From Kitasatospora indigofera (GTDB taxonomy: Bacteria > Actinomycetota > Actinomycetes > Streptomycetales > Streptomycetaceae): a DNA stretch of 64,000 nt. The notes beneath the pieces were generated by a model. The model was given only the letters and a program-made list of their open reading frames with translations. It did not search any database and was not told the origin of the DNA. Location of the stretch: contig NZ_BNBO01000002.1 of the NCBI RefSeq assembly GCF_014655955.1, positions 1-64,000 of the forward strand. The letters are read 5' to 3'. Both the position numbers and the translations under genes were made by a program. Shown piece after piece: positions 24,571-32,800 of this stretch (position 1 is its first letter; each line of letters opens with the position of its first letter).

Positions 24571-25686
24571 GTGGAACACCTCGAAGAACTCAAGGAGTTC
24601 GCCCGGCTGCACGCGCGCGGCCAAGGCCTCGCCGAGGGCCCGGTGGCCGCCCTGCTCGCCCGGATCGGCAACGACGACCCCGGCGCGGCCGGCTCCTGGG
24701 CCAAGGTCTGGAACGCGCAGGCCGACGCCCTGCTCGCCCGCGGCCGCCCGCTGGAGGCCTGCCGGCACTACGCGCTGGCCCGCTTCCCGCACCCGGGCGG
24801 CTCCGAGCCGGACCCGGAGCGCCTGCGCGCGCAGACCGCCTCGGTGGCCGCCTTCGACCGCTGGCGGCGCACCCAGCCGGGCATCGAGCGCCTCGAACTC
24901 ACCCACCCCGAAGGCACCCTGGCCTGCTGGACGATCGGCCTGGACGCCCCCGAGCCCAAGCCTCTGCTGGTGGTGATGGGCGGCATCGTCAGCGTCAAGG
25001 AGCAGTGGGCGCAGCTGCTGCCGAAGTTCGCCAAGCTCGGCTTCGCCGCGGTGGTCACCGAACTTCCCGGCGTCGGCGAGAACACCGTGCCGTACGACGA
25101 GCGGTCCTGGCGGCTGCTGCCCCACCTGCTGGACCGGCTCACCGGCCGGGCCCGGGTGGACGACACCTCGCTGCTCACGCTCAGCTTCAGCGGCCACCTC
25201 GCGCTGCGCGCGGCGGTCGAGGACACCCGGATCCGCAGCATCCACACGGTCGGGGCGCCGGTCTCCCGGTTCTTCACCGACGCGGCCTGGTGGGAGCGGG
25301 TGCCGACGGTCACCAAGGAGACCCTGCGCCGCCTCACCGGCACGGCCGGCCACGACGAACTCTTCGCCCGGCTGCGGAGTTGGGCGCTCACCCCGGAGCA
25401 GCTCTCCGCGGTGAAGGTCCCGGTCGGCTACGTGGTCAGCACCCGGGACGAGATCATCCCGCCCGCCGAGCGGGCGCTGCTCGGCGCGAACCTGGGCAAG
25501 GTCCGGTTCAAGGAGTTCGACGACGTGCACGGCTCCCCGGCCCACCTCGGGGAGATGCGGCTGTGGCTGCTGCACGGCCTGCTGCGGGCCCGGGGCGTGG
25601 ACGACAGACGCACCGCGGCGCTGGGCCTGGTGCTCGGCGTGCAGGGTGTGGTCTCCCGGTTGCGGAAGACGCCCGTCCACCACTGA
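24571..25686 (+). CDS. Alpha/beta hydrolase, candidate tetronate dehydratase (Agg5-like)
   Basis: This is a 371-residue alpha/beta-hydrolase-fold protein with a 120-residue helical N-terminal domain, as in FrsA-like esterases. The hydrolase core starts near PLLVVMGGIVSVKEQW. The nucleophile elbow reads LSFSGHLA with Ser207, a degenerate form of GxSxG in which the first Gly is Ser and the last is His. The acid may be in STRDEIIP and the base in DDVHGSP. In tetronate pathways an alpha/beta hydrolase removes acetate from the acetylated tetronate to give the exocyclic methylene, and this gene is the better candidate of the two hydrolases. The GTG start is preferred because GGAGAAG lies six bases upstream. 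Confidence 0.8.
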   Translation: MEHLEELKEFARLHARGQGLAEGPVAALLARIGNDDPGAAGSWAKVWNAQADALLARGRPLEACRHYALARFPHPGGSEPDPERLRAQTASVAAFDRWRRTQPGIERLELTHPEGTLACWTIGLDAPEPKPLLVVMGGIVSVKEQWAQLLPKFAKLGFAAVVTELPGVGENTVPYDERSWRLLPHLLDRLTGRARVDDTSLLTLSFSGHLALRAAVEDTRIRSIHTVGAPVSRFFTDAAWWERVPTVTKETLRRLTGTAGHDELFARLRSWALTPEQLSAVKVPVGYVVSTRDEIIPPAERALLGANLGKVRFKEFDDVHGSPAHLGEMRLWLLHGLLRARGVDDRRTAALGLVLGVQGVVSRLRKTPVHH

Positions 25687-25854
25687 CCGAAATGACGTGA
25701 GGGAACCCCATGAAGTGGGTACGTTTCGCCAAGTTGCCGTCCGGCCGGGGGATTTCGCTGTTGCGTGCCGCCGGAGCAGGGCGTCCGTCGCTGGCCGCGC
25801 CGCTGCGGTCGGCGGTTGTCCGGGCCTCGCGCCCGCGCGCTGAGAGGAAGACCG

Positions 25855-26204
25855 TGACCGCCCTGATCTGGATCCTGTCGATCCTGCTGATCCTTGAGTT
25901 CGTGTTCGCCCCCGTCAATCTGATCACCGGTCGCAACGCGCCGCTGTTCACCGAGTTCACCGGCATCGAGAGCCGCACCGCGATGCTCGTGGTGGCGGGC
26001 CTGGACGCGCTGGGCGCCCTGCTGGTGGCCATCGGCCTGTTCGCGCCCAAGGTGAGCGTGGCGGGCGCCGTGCTGCTCACCGCCCTGTGCGGCTGGTACA
26101 TCGTGATGATGGTCCTGAACGGGCACTTCGGGATGGGCATGATCGGCTTCCTGCTGTTCGGCAGCTGGGCGGTCGGGCTGCTCTGGGCCCAGCTGGCCCG
26201 CTGA
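25855..26204 (+). CDS. DoxX-like small membrane protein
   Basis: This is a protein of about 116 residues with four predicted membrane helices (roughly residues 3-24, 43-64, 68-90 and 94-114), resembling DoxX/DUF4149-type proteins. The GTG start with GAGAGGAAG upstream gives the usual family length. An in-frame ATG at 25710, itself preceded by GAGGGA, would add 48 basic, non-hydrophobic residues (MKWVRFAKLPSGRG onward). Either start, or a short leader peptide, is possible. The role is unknown. It is probably co-transcribed with the hydrolase. Confidence 0.72.
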
Positions 26205-26394
26205 GCCCGGGCAGGCCTGCGTCTCGCACCCGCTCGACCCCTACGTCCCCCGTCCCCGCACAGCGACCTGCCCCGGCGGCCCGTCCGCCGGGGCCGGCGC
26301 GTTTCCCGGCCCCGGCCGCCGCGCAACCCACGCGCGGCCCCGCCGGCGACCCGGGCGGCCGGCGGCAGGCCTCCCACCTCGGACCCAACCGAGC

Positions 26395-26404
26395 CTTAAG
26401 CGCC
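26395..26404 (+). promoter_or_regulatory. CTTAAGCGCC motif upstream of the MFS exporter
   Basis: CTTAAGCGCC followed by CCCC lies 93 bases before the MFS start codon and is the best match to the copy upstream of the FAAL gene. It marks the last cluster gene as part of the same candidate regulon. Confidence 0.45.
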
Positions 26405-26487
26405 CCCCGCCACCGTCGAGGCGGGGGACGCGCCCCCGGCCGGATCTCGGAACCCACGCTCGATTCGGTAGGCGAAAGGATGGAGAC

Positions 26488-28029
26488 ATGGCAGACGAGA
26501 CTCTGCTGAGTGGCGCCGGGGAGACCCGCGGCGACCCGACGCGCACCGCGGTGATGACCGGCGCCGCCCTGTTCATGGTGTCCCTGGACAACCTGGTCGT
26601 CACCACGGCACTGCCCAAGATCCGCGAGTCGCTGCACACCGGCCTTTCCGGGCTGGAGTGGACTGTCAACTCCTACACCCTCACCTTCGCGGTGCTGCTG
26701 CTCACCGCCTCCGCGGTGGCCGACCGGTTCGGCCGGCGCAAGCTGTTCGGCATCGGCATGGCGATCTTCACGCTGGCCTCGGCCGCCGCCGCCCTGGCGC
26801 CCGGCATCGGAACCCTGATCGCCGCCCGGGCCGCCCAGGGGCTGGGCGCGGCGATCGTGATGCCGCTGACCCTGACCATGCTCTCGGCGGCCTTCCCGCC
26901 CGAGAAGCGCGGCGCGGCGCTCGGCATCTGGGGCACCATCGGCGGCCTCGCGGTCGCGCTCGGCCCGGTGGCCGGCGGCATCGTGATCGACTCGGTGTCC
27001 TGGCAGTGGATCTTCTGGATCAACGTGCCGATCGGCGTGCTGCTGCTGGTCCTGCTGCCGGGCTGGCTGGCCGAGAGCAAGGGCGCCTCGACAAGGCTGG
27101 ACATCACCGGCACGGTCCTGGCCAGCGCCGGCCTGTTCGGCCTGGTGCTCGGCCTGATCCGGGGCAACACCGCGGGCTGGACCAGCGCCGAGGTGGTGCT
27201 GAGCCTGATCGCCGGCGCCGGCCTGCTGGCCCTCTTCCTGGTCTGGGAGTCCCGGACGCCGACGCCGATGCTGCCGCTGCGGCTGTTCCGCTCGGTGAGC
27301 TTCTCGGCGGTCAACGCGGTCGCGATGCTGATGTACTTCGGGATGTTCGGCGCGATCTTCCTGCTGACCCAGTTCATCCAGAACGTCCAGGGCGTCTCTC
27401 CGCTGGGCGCCGGTGTCCGGCTGCTCGCCTGGACGGCACTGACCCTGGTCGGCGCGCCGATCGGCGGCATCCTCTCGGACAAGATCGGCGGCAAGCCGAT
27501 CGTCTTCGTCGGCATGGCGCTGCAGGCGCTCGGCCTGGCCTGGATCGCGGTGGTGCTCTCCGAGACCACCACCTTCCCCGACCTGTTGCCGGCCTTCCTG
27601 GTCAGCGGCCTGGGCATGGGCCTCTACTTCGGCCCGGCGGCGAACCTGGCGCTCGGCTCGGTGAGCCGCTCCGAGGAGGGCATCGCCTCCGGCGCCAACA
27701 ACGCGATCCGCGAGATCGGCGGGGTCTTCGGCGTCGCGGTGCTGAGCGCGATGTTCTCGGCGAGCGGCGGCTACGAGTCCAAGCACGCCATGGTGACCGG
27801 CATGCAGCCGGCCATGTGGGTCGGCGCGGCGGTGGTCGGGCTCGGCGCGCTGGCGGCGCTGCTGATCCGCGGCGGGAACCCGCAGCCGGCGGACGGCCCC
27901 CGGGCCGACCTCGGGGCGGACGCGCAGAGCGGGTCCCAGCCCGCGGCCAAGGCCGCCCCCCAGGCCGTCCTGGCCCGCAAGACGTCCGGCCCGGTGAAGT
28001 CGGCCGACCAGGCGGCGGCGGTGCTCTGA
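26488..28029 (+). CDS. MFS drug transporter, DHA2 (14-TMS) family
   Basis: This 513-residue major facilitator protein is of EmrB/QacA type. The first helix pair carries FMVSLDNLVVTTALPKI (DHA2 motif D1-like), motif A is GRRKLFG near residue 78, and motif C-like LGPVAGGIVIDSVSWQWIFWIN is near residue 155. Fourteen hydrophobic segments fit the length. The C-terminal 50 residues are a cytoplasmic Ala/Gln tail. AAAGGATGGAG precedes the ATG. As the last plus-strand gene before a strong terminator it is the probable self-resistance/export gene of the cluster, in addition to the MMPL protein. Confidence 0.93.
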   Translation: MADETLLSGAGETRGDPTRTAVMTGAALFMVSLDNLVVTTALPKIRESLHTGLSGLEWTVNSYTLTFAVLLLTASAVADRFGRRKLFGIGMAIFTLASAAAALAPGIGTLIAARAAQGLGAAIVMPLTLTMLSAAFPPEKRGAALGIWGTIGGLAVALGPVAGGIVIDSVSWQWIFWINVPIGVLLLVLLPGWLAESKGASTRLDITGTVLASAGLFGLVLGLIRGNTAGWTSAEVVLSLIAGAGLLALFLVWESRTPTPMLPLRLFRSVSFSAVNAVAMLMYFGMFGAIFLLTQFIQNVQGVSPLGAGVRLLAWTALTLVGAPIGGILSDKIGGKPIVFVGMALQALGLAWIAVVLSETTTFPDLLPAFLVSGLGMGLYFGPAANLALGSVSRSEEGIASGANNAIREIGGVFGVAVLSAMFSASGGYESKHAMVTGMQPAMWVGAAVVGLGALAALLIRGGNPQPADGPRADLGADAQSGSQPAAKAAPQAVLARKTSGPVKSADQAAAVL

Positions 28030-28067
28030 AACCCGCCACCCCCCGGAGGCCGGCTCACGGCCGGACC

Positions 28068-28104
28068 GGTCCGCCCCCGCCAGGACGCCTGGCGGGGGCG
28101 GACC
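28068..28104. terminator. Perfect 17-bp bidirectional terminator
   Basis: The arms at 28068-28084 and 28088-28104 are perfectly complementary with a 3-nt loop. It lies between the convergent MFS gene and the minus-strand gene ending at 28121, and marks the right border of the cluster. Confidence 0.85.
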
Positions 28105-28120
28105 GCTGCCGTGCCGGGGG

Positions 28121-29080
28121 TCAGCGCATCCAGTCGGTGCTGGTGTGCAGCAGGGCGCCGTCGGCGCCGTACAGCTTGACCGTGTCGGCGGCGGCGCCGG
28201 GCTTGCGGGGCACCGCGAACCAGCGCGGGACGCTGCCGGCCACCGTCACCGGCGTGACCTCGGTGGTGGTCCCGTCCGACCAGGCCACCCGGACCGAGGC
28301 GACGTCCGGGCCGACCGAGGCGATCAGCACCGGGGTGCGTCCCAGCTCGCCGCCCTTGAAGCCGAGCAGGGCGCCGTCCGGCCCGCGGGTGCGGTCGGTG
28401 GCGGGCGGGGGGCCGGCGGCGGGCGGCGGGACGTCGTGGAAGGTGTCGTCGACGGCCCGCCGGCCGTCCACGGTGAGGTAGAGGTTGGCCCAGTCCTTGC
28501 CCGACCGCAGCCGCTGCTCCGCGTAGCCGTCGTCCTCCCGGGGCAGCCCGGGGATGACGAGGTGCCGCTCCTCCCAGATCCGGTCCAGCTGTGCGCGTGC
28601 CTGCCCCCGGTCGGCCACGGCCGGCCAGATCGCCACCCAGGCCTGCCACTCCCGGCCGTCCGGCGTCCGCCCCTGCCCGACCACCGCCCGGACGGGCGTC
28701 AGCGGGTCGCGGCCGGCCGGCGCGGTGGTCGTGGCGGCCGGGGTCACCGGCGCCGGGACCACCGCCGAGGGGGACGCCGCCGGGGTGCCGGCGCCGGCCG
28801 CCGCGGCCCCCACCGGGGAGCCCGTCCCGTGCCCGGTGGCGGCGACCACCGCGCCGGCGCCGATCACGACCGCCGTGGCGAGCGCCGTGGCCGCCGCCGC
28901 GGCCAGGCCCCGGCGGCGGTGCCGCGCCCGGCCGCCGGCCAGCACCCGCTCGTACGGGACGGGCCCGATCTCCAGCCCCTCCGCGAGCCCGGCCAGCTCC
29001 CTGGCCACCAGCGGCGCCCCGGCGTCGGGGCCGTCGGGGTCCTCCGGGGGCCGTCCGTCCGCAGCCCTGCTGCCGTTCAT
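28121..29080 (-). CDS. Single-pass membrane protein paired with ECF sigma factor
   Basis: This is a 319-residue protein with a cytoplasmic N-terminus of about 57 residues, one transmembrane helix at about 58-81 (RHRRRGLAAAAA onward), a Thr/Pro/Ala linker and an extracytoplasmic domain of about 200 residues with no family I recognise. The gene starts inside the sigma factor stop codon (ATGA), so the two are co-translated. The topology resembles anti-sigma or sigma-associated sensor proteins, but no zinc-binding HxxxCxxC motif is visible in the short cytoplasmic part. The role as a sigma regulator is therefore inference. Confidence 0.8.
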   Translation of the reverse strand: MNGSRAADGRPPEDPDGPDAGAPLVARELAGLAEGLEIGPVPYERVLAGGRARHRRRGLAAAAATALATAVVIGAGAVVAATGHGTGSPVGAAAAGAGTPAASPSAVVPAPVTPAATTTAPAGRDPLTPVRAVVGQGRTPDGREWQAWVAIWPAVADRGQARAQLDRIWEERHLVIPGLPREDDGYAEQRLRSGKDWANLYLTVDGRRAVDDTFHDVPPPAAGPPPATDRTRGPDGALLGFKGGELGRTPVLIASVGPDVASVRVAWSDGTTTEVTPVTVAGSVPRWFAVPRKPGAAADTVKLYGADGALLHTSTDWMR

Positions 29081-29598
29081 ACCGATCCTCCGACTCTCGT
29101 GAGTGCGCCCAGCGCCGCGGCGGCCCGCAGCTTCGCGATGCCCTTGGACGCCTGGCTCTTCACGGTGCCCACCGAGCAGTTCATGGCGGCCGCGGCCTGG
29201 CTCTCGCTCAGGTCCTCCCAGTACCGCAGGACGACCGCCTGCCGCTGCCGGGGCGGCAGCGCGGCGAGCGCCCGCAGCAGCCCGGTCCGGTCGTCGGCCC
29301 GGTCGTAGGCGTCCGCCGCCGGGCGCTCCGGGACGGCCGGCACCAGGAACTCCGGCAGCCGCCGGCGGAACCGGCCGGCCTGCTCGTTCAGCAGGATCCG
29401 GCGCACGTACGCGTACGGGTCGTCGGTCCGCCGCACCCGCGCCCAGGCGACGTAGGTCTTCTCCAGCGTCGTCTGGACCAGGTCCTCGGCCGTGTGCCGG
29501 TCGCCCGCCAGCAGGAACGCCGTCCTGGACAGGCGTGGCCAGGCCGTGGTGACGAACACCTGGAACTCGGCGTCCCGCGCGGCCGTCCGCTCTCCCAT
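29077..29598 (-). CDS. SigE-family ECF RNA polymerase sigma factor
   Basis: This 173-residue ECF sigma factor has region 2 from about residue 12 (FVTTAWPRLSRTAFLLAGD, then AEDLVQTTLEKTYVAW) and region 4 with LPPRQRQAVVLRYWEDLSESQAA and the recognition helix MNCSVGTVKSQASKG. The short linker and length fit the actinobacterial SigE subfamily. The start is the ATG at 29598, preceded on the minus strand by GGAGGAGG. It probably directs its own operon. Its partner gene overlaps it by four bases. Confidence 0.93.
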   Translation of the reverse strand: MGERTAARDAEFQVFVTTAWPRLSRTAFLLAGDRHTAEDLVQTTLEKTYVAWARVRRTDDPYAYVRRILLNEQAGRFRRRLPEFLVPAVPERPAADAYDRADDRTGLLRALAALPPRQRQAVVLRYWEDLSESQAAAAMNCSVGTVKSQASKGIAKLRAAAALGALTRVGGSV

Positions 29599-29829
29599 GA
29601 GCACCTCCTCCCCTCCCTGAGTCCGTAGCGGCGCCCGACCGTTGCCCGCCGGCCCAATCCCGCCCCGCCCCATCCCGCCCCGCCGGTCCCCGGCGCGGCC
29701 CCTCCGCTCCCCGCCCGTCCCCGGCCCGGCGCTCCGCTCCCCGCCGGTCCCCGGCCCGGCCGAAGCGGTCCCCCCGGGGGTTCGCGAGTCGCACCCGGGG
29801 GCTGTGACACTGGAGGGGCTCGAAAACCG

Positions 29830-29849
29830 AGGTGCGCACAGCCGCACCT
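29830..29849. promoter_or_regulatory. 7-bp inverted repeat upstream of hrpA
   Basis: AGGTGCG and CGCACCT form a perfect inverted repeat with a 6-nt spacer, 18 bases before the hrpA start in the 269-base divergent region to the sigma factor. It could be an operator or a leader hairpin. Confidence 0.3.
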
Positions 29850-29867
29850 CCTTGCGAACCTAGAGGG

Positions 29868-32800
29868 ATGCCCGCAGTGAGTTCTCCCGTAGCCCAGCCC
29901 GCCGACGCCCCCGCCGACGCCCCCGGGGGCGGTCTCAGCAAGGGGCCCGGCCGGGGTACCGGCATCGGCGAGCTGGCCGCCCGCCTGCCCGAGCTGTCCC
30001 TGCGCGACCAGCAGCGGATCGGCCGCCGGCTGGAGGGCGCCCGCCGGATCCGGGGGCCCGAGGCCCGGCAGAAGGCCGCCGGCGAGATCGCCGCCGAGAT
30101 CGACCGGGCCGAGCTGCGGATCGAGCAGCGCCGGGCCGCCGTCCCGGAGATCAGCTATCCCGCCGAGCTGCCGGTCAGCCAGAAGAAGGACGACATCCTC
30201 GCCGCGATCCGCGACCACCAGGTGGTGATCGTGGCCGGTGAGACGGGCTCCGGGAAGACCACCCAGATCCCGAAGATCTGTCTGGAGCTGGGCCGCGGCG
30301 TCAAGGGCCTGATCGCCCACACCCAGCCGCGCCGGATCGCCGCCCGCACGGTCGCCGAGCGGGTGGCCGAGGAGCTGCGCACCCCGCTCGGCGAGGCGGT
30401 CGGCTGGAAGGTCCGCTTCACCGACCAGGTCGGCCCGGACACCCTGGTCAAGCTGATGACGGACGGCATCCTGCTGGCCGAGATCCAGACCGACCGCGAG
30501 CTGCGCCAGTACGACACCCTGATCATCGACGAGGCGCACGAGCGCAGCCTCAACATCGACTTCATCCTCGGGTACGTCAAACAGCTGCTCCCCCGCCGCC
30601 CCGACCTCAAGGTCGTCATCACCTCGGCGACCATCGACCCCGAGCGCTTCGCCAACCACTTCGGCGACGCCCCGATCATCGAGGTCTCCGGCCGCACCTA
30701 CCCGGTCGAGGTCCGCTACCGGCCGATCGTGGACGAGGGCGACGAGGACGGCGAGGACGAGCGCGGCGACGTGGACCGCGACCGCGACCAGATCCAGGCG
30801 ATCTGCGAGGCCGCCGAGGAGCTGCAGGCCGAGGGCCCCGGCGACATCCTGGTCTTCCTCTCCGGCGAGCGGGAGATCCGCGACACCGCCGACGCCCTCA
30901 ACAAGCTCAACCTGAAGTTCACCGAGGTGCTGCCGCTGTACGCCCGGCTGAGCTCGGCCGAGCAGCACCGGGTGTTCCAGCGCTCCGGCAGCCGCCGGAT
31001 CGTGCTGGCGACCAACGTCGCCGAGACCTCGCTGACCGTCCCCGGCATCAAGTACGTGATCGACCCGGGCACCGCGAGGATCTCCCGCTACAGCCACCGC
31101 ACCAAGGTCCAGCGGCTGCCGATCGAGGCGGTCAGCCAGGCCAGCGCCAACCAGCGCAAGGGCCGCTGCGGCCGCACCTCGGACGGCATCTGCATCAGGC
31201 TCTACTCGGAGGAGGACTTCCTCTCCCGCCCCGAGTTCACCGACGCCGAGATCCTGCGCACCAACCTGGCCTCGGTCATCCTGCAGATGACCGCGGCCGG
31301 CCTCGGCGACATCGCGGCCTTCCCCTTCCTGGACCCGCCGGACTCGCGCAACATCAAGGACGGCGTCAACCTGCTCCACGAGCTGGGCGCCCTCGACCCC
31401 GCCGAGAAGGACCCGCGCAAGCGCCTCACCCCGCTGGGCCGGCAGCTCGCCCAGCTGCCGGTCGACCCGCGGATGGCCCGGATGGTGCTGGAGGCGGACA
31501 GGAACGGCTGCGTCCGCGACGTGATGGTGATCGCCGCCGCCCTCTCCATCCAGGACCCGCGCGAGCGCCCCACCGAGAAGCGCCAGGCCGCCGACGAACG
31601 GCACCGCCGCTTCAACTCCGAGACGTCCGACTTCCTGGCGTTCCTGTCGATGTGGCGCTACGTCAGGGAGCAGCAGAAGGAGCTCTCCTCCTCGGCCTTC
31701 CGCCGGATGTGCAAGGCCGAGTTCCTGAACTACCTCCGGATACGGGAGTGGCAGGACATCTATTCCCAGCTGCGCACCGTCGCCAAGCAGCTCGGGGTGA
31801 CCATCGAGGAGCCGCATCCGGACGCCGAGCCGGACGCGGACCGGATCCACCAGTCGCTGCTGGCCGGCCTGCTCTCGCACATCGGCCTGTACGACGTGGA
31901 GAAGCGCGAGTACGGCGGCGCCCGGGGCGCCCGGTTCGCGGTCTTCCCCGGGTCCGGCCTGTTCAAGAAGCCGCCGCGCTGGGTGATGTCGGCGGAGCTG
32001 GTGGAGACCTCCCGGCTCTGGGCCCGGATCAACGCCAAGATCGAACCGGAGTGGGTGGAGCCGCTGGCCGGCCACCTGATCAAGCGCAGCTACAGCGAGC
32101 CGCACTGGGAGAAGAAGGCCGGCGCGGTGCTCGCCTTCGAGAAGGTGACCCTCTACGGGATGCCGGTGGTGGCCCAGCGCAAGGTCAACTACGGCCGGAT
32201 CGACCCGGAGCTCTGCCGCGAGCTGTTCATCCGCAACGCGCTGGTCGAGGGCGACTGGGAGACCCACCACGGCTTCTTCGCGGCCAACCGCAAGATGCTC
32301 GGCGAGGTCGAGGAGCTGGAGAACCGGGCCCGCCGCCGCGACATCATGGTCGACGACCAGACCCTGTTCGACTTCTACGACGCCCGCCTGCCCGAGGACG
32401 TCGTCTCCACCCGGCACTTCGACTCCTGGTGGAAGAAGACCCGGCACGACCAGCCCGACCTGCTCAACTTCGAGAAGTCGATGCTGATCAACGACTCGGC
32501 GGGCGGGATCACCGAGGAGGACTACCCGGACTACTGGCAGCAGGGCAAGCTGCGCTTCAAGCTGACCTACCAGTTCGAGCCGGGCAGCGACGCCGACGGC
32601 GTGACGGTGCACATCCCGCTGCCGGTGCTCAACCAGGTCACCTCCGAGGGCTTCGACTGGCAGATCCCCGGCCTGCGCGAGGAGTTGGTCACCGCCTACA
32701 TCCGGGCGCTGCCCAAGGCGCTGCGGCGCAACTTCGTGCCGGCCCCGGACTTCGCCCGGGCCGCGCTGCGCCAGGTGAGGGAACGCCAGGCGGCCGGGAC

